A DNA stretch of 64,000 nucleotides from Pseudomonas frederiksbergensis (GTDB lineage Bacteria > Pseudomonadota > Gammaproteobacteria > Pseudomonadales > Pseudomonadaceae), in assembly GCF_003732275.1 (NCBI RefSeq), contig NZ_MOBM01000020.1, positions 124,001 to 188,000 on the forward strand, given 5' to 3'. The notes beneath the pieces are model-generated. The model was not told the origin of the DNA. It ran no database searches and worked only from the letters and a program-made list of their open reading frames with translations. Numbering within the stretch: the first letter of the stretch is position 1; the number at the start of each line of letters is the position of its first letter. Positions 38,701 through 46,040 of this stretch are shown in pieces. Position numbers and translations under genes: made by a program.

Positions 38701-41700
38701 CCTCCGGACTGACCGACACGGCCACGGGCGAGGCGGTCAACCTGTCACTCAACGGCACCGTGGTCGAGGGCCGCACGGCCACCACCGGGCTGCTGGTGTT
38801 CACGGCCAGCGTCGCCGCCAATGGTGACGTTACGCTCGACCAGCTCCGCGCCGTGGTGCATCCCGATGCCACCAATCCCGATGATTCGACGACCCTGTCG
38901 GCGGACAACCTGGTGACACTGACAGCGACCATAACCGACAAGGACGGTGACAGCGCCCATGCGACCCTGAACATCGGCCAGAACCTGGTGTTCGAGGACG
39001 ACGGGCCAAGCATCAGCACCACCGGCATCGAGCCGACGCTGACGGTCGACGAAACGGTACTGGCCACCAACGCCACCCAGAACTTTGCTGCCAACTTCAG
39101 CTCCGCGTTTGGCGCTGATGGCGCCGGCACACTGACCTACGCGTTGGGCGTGGTGCCGGGAGCCTCCGGACTGACCGATACGGCCACCGGCGAGGCGGTC
39201 AACCTGTCGCTCAATGGGACAGTGGTCGAAGGCCGCACGGCCACGACCGGGCTGCTGGTGTTCACGGCCAGCGTCGCCGCCAATGGTGACGTTACGCTCG
39301 ACCAGCTCCGCGCCGTGGTGCATCCCGATGCCACCAATCCCGATGATTCGACGAGCCTGTCGGCAGATAACCTGGTGACACTGACGGCGACCATAACCGA
39401 CAAGGACGGTGACAGCGCCCATGCGACCCTCAACATCGGCCAGAACCTGGTGTTCGAGGACGACGGGCCAAGCATCAGCACCACCGGCACCGAGCCAACG
39501 CTGACGGTCGACGAAACGGTACTGGCCACCAACGCCACCCAGAACTTTGCTGCCAACTTCAGCTCCGCGTTTGGCGCTGATGGCGCGGGTACGCTGACCT
39601 ATGCGTTGGGCGTGATGGCGGGTGCCTCCGGGCTCACCGACACAGCCACCGGCGAGGCGGTCAACCTGTCGCTCAATGGGACAGTGGTCGAAGGCCGCAC
39701 GGCCACCACCGGGCTGCTGGTGTTCACGGCCAGCGTCGCCGCCAATGGTGACGTTACGCTCGACCAGCTCCGCGCCGTGGTACATCCCGATGCCACCAAT
39801 CCCGATGATTCGACGAGCCTGTCGGCAGATAACCTGGTGACACTGACGGCGACCATAACCGACAAGGACGGTGACAGCGCCCATGCGACCCTCAACATCG
39901 GCCAGAACCTGGTGTTCAAGGACGACGGGCCAAGCATCAGCACTACCGGCACGGAACCGACGCTGACGGTCGACGAAACGGTACTGGCCACCAACGCCAC
40001 CCAGAACTTTGCTGCCAACTTCAGCTCCGCGTTTGGCGCTGATGGCGCGGGTACGCTGACCTATGCGTTGGGCGTGATGGCGGGTGCCTCCGGGCTCACC
40101 GACACAGCCACCGGCGAGGCGGTCAACCTGTCGCTCAACGGCACAGTGGTGGAAGGCCGCACGGCCACCACCAACCTGCTGGTGTTTACGGCCAGCGTGG
40201 CTGCTAATGGCGACGTCACGCTCGACCAGCTCCGCGCCGTGGTACATCCCGATGCCACCAATCCCGATGATTCGACGACGCTGTCGGCGGACAATCTGGT
40301 GACGCTGATAGGGACCGCAACTGACAAGGACGGTGATAGCGCTCAGGCGACCCTCAATATCGGCCAGAACCTGGTGTTCGAAGACGACGGCCCATCACTT
40401 GCATTCGGCAACCTGATCGGCACCGGTAGCGTCCTGCCGCAATTCGGGTTCTGGGACAATTCGGCCGGCGCCGACGGGTTGGGTGCGGCGGGTCTGGATA
40501 TCTCGGTGAATAGCCAGTTCACCCTCGTCAGGCCAGACAACACGACCACCACCGGGACCGCCACGCTCACCGAGCAGTCGCCCTCACCGGACGGCAATGG
40601 CGCGTACCAATTCGCAGGGACGTTGACCGGCGATTTCGACAACAACGCCGCCACAGCGGATACCAGCGTCGACTACACGCTGACCGCCTATGCCGATGGC
40701 CGCTATGCACTGGATCTGGTGCAAGGCTTCAGTTCAGAGATCGTGCTCAGCACTGCCGACGGCGCGCTCGGTGCCGGCGGTCCGGATCCAGTGCGCACAT
40801 TGTTAATTCCAGAGCAGGATCCGCCGACTATTCCTTCGCCATCTGAGGAGATTGTGTTCTTTACCGCGAAGGCGCTTGCGTCGACTTCGGACATCCTGAC
40901 CGGTATCGGGCTTGGAGCGCCCGACCCCACCGAAGCCACGCTACAGACCAACCCCCTGCCCTCGTACATCGACCCGAGGGCCATGAACGTCAGCACGTCC
41001 GGCATCGGCGTCGCCAATAACCTGTTCCAGGGAGACAACCTGGCGGCAATCGGCGCTGCCGATGAAAGTTTCGTCGTCAATCCGGAGAGCTTGCTGACGG
41101 GCATGAGGGTCTTCATCGACAACTCCGTAGGTGGTTACAACACGGCGACCGAGGACCTGTACTACAGGGCCTTCTACGAGGATGGCACGTTCTCGAACCT
41201 CATCGAAGTGAACACCCTGACTCCGGAGGCAGGCGGACAGGTATCCTTCCTCATTGAGAGCGATGGCACGAATCTGATCGACGCTGTTCAGCTCACGATG
41301 GCCCGAGGCGAGATCAAGATCCCGACGATCCAGTTCATTCATGAGACCGAGAGCCTGGCCAGCGATGTCCAGCTGACGTTCAACGCGACGCTGACGGACA
41401 AGGATGGGGACTCGGCGACGAGTACGTTCGACGCCAATCTGTTCGCCAACGACTTGGCCGGCGCACAGTTCGATTTCACCCTGATTGGCACGGGCGGTGA
41501 GCGTGATGCCTTCAACGTCGATTTGTCAGTCGATGAGAACCTGTACCAGGTCACCGGCTTCGATGCGAATGCAAACCTGCGAGACACCCTGGTGCTCAAT
41601 GGCGACCAGAACGCGGTTGTCCAATCGATCGACATCAGCGGTGCAGACAGCATCGTCACGGTTGCCGAAACGGGCGGACAAGTCACGACCATCACCTTGG

Positions 41701-41747
41701 TCGGGGTTGATCTTCTGAGTAGCGACATTGTTTATGGCAGCGTCTGA
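35793..41747 (+). CDS. Giant secreted protein 3 (DUF5801 plus seven-repeat array)
   Basis: A 1984-residue protein starting MAIAITGEDVVLDETAG behind AGGAG. Order: N-terminal module shared with proteins 1 and 2 (residues 1-451); seven 154-residue repeats beginning DDGPSI and LTVDETVLATNATQ (452-1529); then the C-terminal block LAFGNLIGTGSVLPQ to DIVYGSV shared with protein 2. The composition is strongly acidic, rich in Thr, Ala, Asp and Gly, with no signal peptide and no cysteine in the repeats. These features and the linked type I secretion genes point to a long, calcium- or charge-extended surface or matrix adhesin. Enzymatic motifs were not seen. No RTX GGxGxD repeats were found near the C-terminus, which is unusual for this export route. 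Confidence 0.82.
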   Translation: MAIAITGEDVVLDETAGLQNATATPTPAGDADDNDILVASLPSSFSTRLTALGAGTATGAALSGYTGAAGNTGTNAFTFTGGGSITDIRFVDSAGAPLNGVDSGLDTLDGTSILLYTDTNNNILVGRAGGADGAIVFAAYIEETGSPVTGGKIWTVEYQPLKHPDMTNPDDSLNLLDKVFIGATQDLDFSLAGAPSGQNLFLMFTKANPTTETVNGVVRITDPTIIATGKDPADQSSGANINTGDTINTSQGGGPTTIGTNNQMIVEQEGIRFSFVTGARQDVTVPNLSQTEADVESNIDFTAVYNTTSANFDVVQLQGGKSAVVKISAFSTAAEPGVNFINGYAGDTPVAITNVRVINNSTGLVIENSDGSVNDPTISISFSAAGVATITGVLAGYQIEYTTTSDHNRVLIENGAALDARGDNHADFDIGGFTLAKASTSIAEIGSKMVFEDDGPSISTTGTEPTLTVDETVLATNATQSFTANFNSAFGADGPGTLTYSLGVVAGASGLTDTATGEAVNLSLNGTVVEGRTATTGLLVFTVSVAANGDVTLDQLRAVVHPDATNPDDSTSLSADNLVTLTATTTDGDGDSVQATLNIGANLVFKDDGPSITATGEEPVLTVDETVLATDATQNFAANFSSAFGADGAGTLTYALGVVAGASGLTDTATGEAVNLSLNGTVVEGRTATTGLLVFTASVAANGDVTLDQLRAVVHPDATNPDDSTSLSADNLVTLTATITDKDGDSVQATLNIGSNLVFKDDGPSITATGTEPVLTVDETVLTTDATQNFAANFSSAFGADGAGTVTYALGVVAGASGLTDTATGEAVNLSLNGTVVEGRTATTGLLVFTASVAANGDVTLDQLRAVVHPDATNPDDSTTLSADNLVTLTATITDKDGDSAHATLNIGQNLVFEDDGPSISTTGIEPTLTVDETVLATNATQSFTANFSSAFGADGAGTVTYALGVVAGASGLTDTATGEAVNLSLNGTVVEGRTATTGLLVFTASVAANGDVTLDQLRAVVHPDATNPDDSTTLSADNLVTLTATITDKDGDSAHATLNIGQNLVFEDDGPSISTTGIEPTLTVDETVLATNATQNFAANFSSAFGADGAGTLTYALGVVPGASGLTDTATGEAVNLSLNGTVVEGRTATTGLLVFTASVAANGDVTLDQLRAVVHPDATNPDDSTSLSADNLVTLTATITDKDGDSAHATLNIGQNLVFEDDGPSISTTGTEPTLTVDETVLATNATQNFAANFSSAFGADGAGTLTYALGVMAGASGLTDTATGEAVNLSLNGTVVEGRTATTGLLVFTASVAANGDVTLDQLRAVVHPDATNPDDSTSLSADNLVTLTATITDKDGDSAHATLNIGQNLVFKDDGPSISTTGTEPTLTVDETVLATNATQNFAANFSSAFGADGAGTLTYALGVMAGASGLTDTATGEAVNLSLNGTVVEGRTATTNLLVFTASVAANGDVTLDQLRAVVHPDATNPDDSTTLSADNLVTLIGTATDKDGDSAQATLNIGQNLVFEDDGPSLAFGNLIGTGSVLPQFGFWDNSAGADGLGAAGLDISVNSQFTLVRPDNTTTTGTATLTEQSPSPDGNGAYQFAGTLTGDFDNNAATADTSVDYTLTAYADGRYALDLVQGFSSEIVLSTADGALGAGGPDPVRTLLIPEQDPPTIPSPSEEIVFFTAKALASTSDILTGIGLGAPDPTEATLQTNPLPSYIDPRAMNVSTSGIGVANNLFQGDNLAAIGAADESFVVNPESLLTGMRVFIDNSVGGYNTATEDLYYRAFYEDGTFSNLIEVNTLTPEAGGQVSFLIESDGTNLIDAVQLTMARGEIKIPTIQFIHETESLASDVQLTFNATLTDKDGDSATSTFDANLFANDLAGAQFDFTLIGTGGERDAFNVDLSVDENLYQVTGFDANANLRDTLVLNGDQNAVVQSIDISGADSIVTVAETGGQVTTITLVGVDLLSSDIVYGSV
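37146..40379 (+). repeat. Seven tandem 462-bp repeats inside secreted protein 3
   Basis: Copies begin at 37146, 37608, 38070, 38532, 38994, 39456 and 39918, an exact 462-bp period with no indels. The stretch starting near 38210 and its counterpart near 38672 look base-for-base identical over some 300 bp. Copies 5-7 share further private variants. This indicates recent duplication or gene conversion. Confidence 0.93.
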
Positions 41748-41760
41748 GAAACGCGCGTAA

Positions 41761-41800
41761 AAAAATGCGAGGGTGGCGAAAACCACCCTCGCATTTTTTT
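41761..41800 (+). terminator. Rho-independent terminator after secreted protein 3
   Basis: A 15-bp stem, AAAATGCGAGGGTGG / CCACCCTCGCATTTT, followed by a T-run, starting 14 bp after the stop codon. Confidence 0.9.
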
Positions 41801-41811
41801 GCAGTTTTAAT

Positions 41812-41844
41812 GCCGCCGACAAGGACGGCGATACGGTGACTGCC
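41812..41844 (+). pseudogene. Second vestigial T1SS-143 repeat fragment
   Basis: GCCGCCGACAAGGACGGCGA and the following bases translate as AADKDGDTVTA. They differ from the protein 1 repeat sequence at about 3 of 33 bases. The fragment lies in non-coding sequence right after the terminator, mirroring the remnant after protein 2. Confidence 0.6.
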
Positions 41845-41862
41845 CAAGTGCGCCAAAGGGTT

Positions 41863-42606
41863 TCAGACCGTCTTTTTTTGACGTGAAGCCAAATCCATTT
41901 CCACCCACGTGGACTCGGGTGGTTTTTCGTTGTTGGTGAGCCCGTGCTTCAGCGCATACATCAGCAAATCGATGCGGTTGATCAGATTAAGCTTTTGATA
42001 AATGTTGCTGAGGTGGTTATGCACAGTATGCTCGCTGATGCCCAGGCGCCCGGCGATGCTCATGTATTTGGCGGACGGATCCCCCACAATGGCGCGAATC
42101 AGTTCCCTCTCGCGCAGTGTCAGCCGCGCCTGTTTCGCCTGCTCCAGATTGCATTTCAATTGTATATGCCCGGTCGCGGCATAGCCGGACAGCCCACCGG
42201 CCCAGGCCCTATCCTTTCCGGTATCGCGGTGGTGGACCGTAATGATGGCCTGGATGATCGATTCCGTCGGGTCTTCCGCCAGCACGATACCGCGTGCGCC
42301 CGCCTCTATTGCCTGGGCAACGGGGACGGCTTCGTACAGGCCCTTGAGCACAAGCACCTTCATTTCGGCGCTGCGGGTGAGTCCCGCAACGACCTCCAGC
42401 GGGTTCAGCGCATCCGGAAAGAAACTGAAAAAAATCACATTGGGACGCAACTGATCGGCAAGATCCAGCGCATTGGTATAGGTGGTGGCCTGGCCACTCA
42501 CTTCCATCTGAGGCTTGCGGGCATTGATCAAGTCTTGAAGGCCCATGAGAACGAGGGGGCGACAATCGATCAACATCACGCGTATTGGTTTTCTGTGGGT
42601 CGTCAT
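41863..42606 (-). CDS. LuxR/NarL-type regulator with non-canonical receiver domain
   Basis: A 247-residue two-domain regulator. Residues 8-125 have the fold pattern of a response-regulator receiver (VMLIDCRPLVLMGLQDL at the start, KVLVLKG with the conserved Lys near 88). However, the phospho-acceptor position in PNVIFFSFFPDALNP is Ser61 instead of Asp, and only one Asp of the acidic pair is present. The C-terminal LuxR helix-turn-helix is normal (LTLRERELIRAIVGD through MSIAGRLGISEHTVHNHLS). It is convergent with the secreted-protein genes and lies between them and the type I secretion operon. It therefore probably regulates one or both without phosphorylation; this is inferred. Confidence 0.85.
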   Translation of the reverse strand: MTTHRKPIRVMLIDCRPLVLMGLQDLINARKPQMEVSGQATTYTNALDLADQLRPNVIFFSFFPDALNPLEVVAGLTRSAEMKVLVLKGLYEAVPVAQAIEAGARGIVLAEDPTESIIQAIITVHHRDTGKDRAWAGGLSGYAATGHIQLKCNLEQAKQARLTLRERELIRAIVGDPSAKYMSIAGRLGISEHTVHNHLSNIYQKLNLINRIDLLMYALKHGLTNNEKPPESTWVEMDLASRQKKTV

Positions 42607-42773
42607 TACTTTCCTGACTCCCTTGAAAAATGAACTACGACCTCCCTCCCTTGGCCTACATGGGTCAGCAGCTCCCTCACCTGACCACCGTGATCGAAGG
42701 ACAGATGCGAGCGCCGACAGGCCTTAATGGTGCCCACCCGGCTATTCATCCCTGGGGGACACTTCCACTGGCT

Positions 42774-42860
42774 TCACCGGCAGGAATCGCGGACGTTTCC
42801 AAGGCCGGGCAAAGCCATCGAGGCAACATAAATAGGAATAATCATCAATAGCTTGCGCAT
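42774..42860 (-). CDS. Possible 28-residue hydrophobic peptide
   Basis: From the ATG at 42860 the frame reads MRKLLMIIPIYVASMALPGL and then GNVRDSCR before a TGA. GGGAG lies 10 bases upstream. It has a positively charged start and a single hydrophobic stretch like a signal or membrane peptide. It is between tolC and the luxR gene on the same strand. It is too short to judge by composition and could be chance. Confidence 0.3.
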   Translation of the reverse strand: MRKLLMIIPIYVASMALPGLGNVRDSCR

Positions 42861-43326
42861 GATTGATGTGCTCCCTCGATCTGTTCAACTGAGTCTAGGC
42901 CAGACCAGCACACTGCCAGCACGCCCATCCGCCAGTCGTCGACTCAAGCCTCCTGCGAGTAGCCCGATCAATGTTAAAAACGACAAATTCTACCTATGAA
43001 ATCAATTACTTATGATCAACTACGGCGACCAGTGATCACAGTCTGATTGCGATCAAAATCGTCAATTAACCGACGAGTGGTGTGCGCAAAAGTACAACCG
43101 CAACACTGGCGTCAATTTATCGGCGAAGATCACCTCAGCCGAGCGATGGAAATGCTCCCAGCCTGAGTCTCGTCGCTGGTTTTTCCTTCCGCTGCGCTAG
43201 GTAACAGCATGACTGTGGTGCTCGAGTTTTTTCGACAACGCCACAGCAACCACCGCCTGAACTGCTGGAGGTTGTGGCGCAAATTGGCGTCCAGTGGGGA
43301 CGGGGGGATACGCAGCGATGGCAGAA
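42861..43326. other. Intergenic region between tolC-like and luxR-type genes
   Basis: AT-richer than its neighbours around 42960-43090, with several GATCA-containing words (TTATGATCAACTACG, AGTGATCACAG, TGCGATCAAAATCG) that could be promoter or operator elements for the downstream luxR gene. No convincing gene or terminator was seen. The 21-bp repeat of the secreted-protein promoters is not present here. Confidence 0.4.
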
Positions 43327-44718
43327 TCAGTGGGATGTGAGGCTTTGGCTGGCGCTGCCGGGGCTCAACCAGCCATTAACGCTTTCGACACTTTCGGCAG
43401 GCAGCTTTCCCGCCCAGCGATTGAGGGTAAGGACATTGGTGACGAACTCGTATTGCGTCTTGAGCAGGTCACGACGAGCCCGGAATTCGTTGCGTACGCT
43501 GGTCAGTACATCGACGGCATTGACCATTCCGTAATCGAGGCCTTTCTCTGCCGCCACTCTCGACAGCTGTGCCGAGGCCAGTGCATTGCGGCTCGCATTG
43601 ATTTTTTCTCCGCTCGAATTGGCGGTCAGGTAAGCGCTAGTGATCTCCTTGACCACCCGGCGCCGGATCGCTTCCAGTTCCTGCTCGGCGGTAATCTGAT
43701 CCTGGTAGAGCCCACGGACCCGCGCCGAGGTCGAGCCGCCGCTGTACAGCGGCACCTGAAGGCCAATACCGGCGACATAACTGTCGGTGCGCGGCGCCAG
43801 GGTATTGTTGTAGCCCTCGTTGGTCTGTTGTGCGCTCAGGCTCAGACTCAGGGTCGGATAGTGCCCGCCCTTGCCACTGCGCAACGCAGCGCCCGCGGCT
43901 TCCACGCCGCTCTCGTTGGCCTTGAGCGCAGGGTTCAGCGCTATACCGTCGCGGACCCAGGTTTCCAGGCTCTGCGCTGAAACCCGGAGTTGCACGTCAT
44001 CGCGAATCCGGTTGAGTTTCTCCTTGACCGGCCGGCCGACGATCTCCGCCAGTGCCTCGCGACTGATACTGGCCTGGTTCTGGGCGTCCAGTTCCTGCGC
44101 CGCCAGCAAATCTACCCGGGCCTTGAGGTCGAGCTGATCAGTAATCATTGCCAGCTGCTTCTCGTACAACGCATTGACTCGGTCCAGACTCTTTTGCGTG
44201 GTTCGACGCTCCGCCCTCACCAACTCCAGTTCATCTTCGGCCGCCAACGCGGCGAAGTAACGCTGGGCCAGTTCCATTGTGGCCTCGGCCTGGGCGTCCA
44301 GCGCTTGCGATTCGGACTGCTTGGCCAGGCTTTTGAATTTTTGGTAGTTCTCCCACGCGGTCTTGTTGTAGAGGTACTGACGCAGCACCAGGCTGTAGTT
44401 TTCGCTATCGTAACTGCGCTGCACCAGGTCGTTCTCCTGATGAATCCGATTCGTCCCGGCGTTAAGCGATACCTGGGGGAACAGCGCACCCAAGGCCTCG
44501 CGCTGATGTTCCTTGCCCGCCTGCGCTTGCGCAAAGGAGGCCAATACCCGCGGATCTTCCAGCCGTGATTCCCGGTACAACTGCATGAGGTCGGTGGAAA
44601 ACGTCGAGGCGCTGACCCCGGTCGGCGTTACCGCAGTGGTTTGCGCCAAGGCAATATCGATGCCCAGTACAAGCAAGAGCAGACCGCCGGGAAAAGATGC
44701 AGGTACTCGCACGATCAT
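43327..44718 (-). CDS. TolC-family outer-membrane channel of type I secretion system
   Basis: A 463-residue protein with a signal peptide (LLLLVLGIDIALA before QTTAV) and the two long alpha-helical repeats of the outer-membrane efflux family. It has typical LYNKTAWENYQKFKSLA and VPLYSGGSTSARVR segments, the latter matching the conserved P-x-[FY]-x-G-G motif. It is closest in style to AprF/PrtF-type channels. Its start overlaps the membrane-fusion-protein stop by 4 bp, as the last gene of the ABC-HlyD-TolC operon. Confidence 0.9.
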   Translation of the reverse strand: MIVRVPASFPGGLLLLVLGIDIALAQTTAVTPTGVSASTFSTDLMQLYRESRLEDPRVLASFAQAQAGKEHQREALGALFPQVSLNAGTNRIHQENDLVQRSYDSENYSLVLRQYLYNKTAWENYQKFKSLAKQSESQALDAQAEATMELAQRYFAALAAEDELELVRAERRTTQKSLDRVNALYEKQLAMITDQLDLKARVDLLAAQELDAQNQASISREALAEIVGRPVKEKLNRIRDDVQLRVSAQSLETWVRDGIALNPALKANESGVEAAGAALRSGKGGHYPTLSLSLSAQQTNEGYNNTLAPRTDSYVAGIGLQVPLYSGGSTSARVRGLYQDQITAEQELEAIRRRVVKEITSAYLTANSSGEKINASRNALASAQLSRVAAEKGLDYGMVNAVDVLTSVRNEFRARRDLLKTQYEFVTNVLTLNRWAGKLPAESVESVNGWLSPGSASQSLTSH

Positions 44719-46040
44719 TCCTCGATCATCGATTGAGCGATGGCATTGCGAGCCGGCTGCATCAGGTATTGCAACAGCGTACGTTGCCCCGTGATGATCA
44801 ACACATCCGCGGGCATCCCCGGCAGTAATTTGCGCTCACCCAAGGTGTGCACTCCCTTCTCGGTTACCCGCACCCGCGCCAGGTAATAGGCCGTCCCGGT
44901 CTTTTCGTTGGTCAGCCGGTCCGCCGAGACACTGCTGACCTCGCCTTCGATCACCGGCGTGGTCGCACTATTGAATGCGCCGAAACGGATATCGGCACGC
45001 TTGCCGATGGCGATACGATCAATATCCACCGGCGCGACCTGGGCCTCTATGACCAGCTCGGAAACCGAGGGAACGATATCCAGCAGCGGCGTCGCCGGGC
45101 TCACCACACCACCAATGGTATGCACCGTCATGCCAATCACCATGCCCGCGTCGGGTGCGCGGATGACGATACGACGGAGCCGGTCTTCCAGGGACGAGGT
45201 TTTCTCTTGCAGGTCGTACATCTTCGTCTGAACCTCGGCCAGCTCCTTGACCACTTCGGTATTGAAATCCTTGTCGACTTGCAGAATCTGCAGCTGTGTT
45301 TCGTTGATCTGCAGACGAGTCCTGTTGATAGCGGAACGGTGATCAGCCACCTCCGACCTGAGCATCCCCAGCTTGCGTTCCTGCTCGAGCAGGCGTTGTT
45401 TGTCAACGAACCCTTGCTTGAGCAGGTCGGTCAATTCATCGATTTCACCGCTGTAGGATTTCTCCAGATGAACCTTGGCACCAATCATCGATTCCAGTCC
45501 CTTGATCTGTTGACTCAACTGCCCGATGCGCTCGCGTAACACCGCCATCTGGCCCAGACGCGAGCCTTGCCTGGCGTTGAATACCTGAGTCTCGCCCTGA
45601 CGCGCCTCCACTCCTCGCAGACTGTCCGGATCGGCTATCTCCCCAAAGCTGATCGCCGACAGTGTGTCGCGCTCGGCTCTGAGTCTTGCCTCCATGGCTC
45701 TGGTCGCGACCAGCTGGCCTCGGGTCATCTCGTATTCGAAGCGCAACTGGGCATCATCAAGAATGATCAGCGGATCACCACGCTTGACGATGTCACCGTC
45801 ATGGACCAGTACCTCTTTGACGATGCCCCCTTCAGGATGCTGGACCGTTTTGCGGTAAGTCTGCACGGTGACCACCCCCGGCGCGTAAGCGGCACCGTCG
45901 AGGGGCGCGAGCGCCGCCCAGGTGCCGAACAGGCCGAAGGTCACCCCGACAATACCAATGCCCAGGCGGCGTGCTTTACGATCAGATATCGGCAGGCCGG
46001 CGAAGCTTTCAATTTGACGACTGGGCATCGTAGGGTTCAT
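44715..46040 (-). CDS. HlyD-family membrane fusion protein (AprE/PrtE type)
   Basis: A 441-residue adaptor. A short cytosolic N-terminus and one transmembrane helix (about residues 22-44, LGIGIVGVTFGLFGTWAAL) are followed by a lipoyl half-motif (GGIVKEVLVHDGDIVKRGDP), a long coiled-coil hairpin (about 100-270) and a beta-barrel domain. The start at 46040 (MNPTMPSRQIESFAGL) has AAGGG eight bases upstream and overlaps the ABC gene by 32 bp. A longer frame to 46154 lies wholly within the ABC gene and is unlikely. It bridges the inner-membrane ABC protein and the TolC-like channel. Confidence 0.9.
   Translation of the reverse strand: MNPTMPSRQIESFAGLPISDRKARRLGIGIVGVTFGLFGTWAALAPLDGAAYAPGVVTVQTYRKTVQHPEGGIVKEVLVHDGDIVKRGDPLIILDDAQLRFEYEMTRGQLVATRAMEARLRAERDTLSAISFGEIADPDSLRGVEARQGETQVFNARQGSRLGQMAVLRERIGQLSQQIKGLESMIGAKVHLEKSYSGEIDELTDLLKQGFVDKQRLLEQERKLGMLRSEVADHRSAINRTRLQINETQLQILQVDKDFNTEVVKELAEVQTKMYDLQEKTSSLEDRLRRIVIRAPDAGMVIGMTVHTIGGVVSPATPLLDIVPSVSELVIEAQVAPVDIDRIAIGKRADIRFGAFNSATTPVIEGEVSSVSADRLTNEKTGTAYYLARVRVTEKGVHTLGERKLLPGMPADVLIITGQRTLLQYLMQPARNAIAQSMIEE

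Noticed and set aside
36906..40247. Long minus-strand frames across the repeat array (up to 500 codons)
   Set aside because: They simply repeat with the same 462-bp period as the sense gene and have antisense composition; the sense frame is unbroken for 1984 codons.
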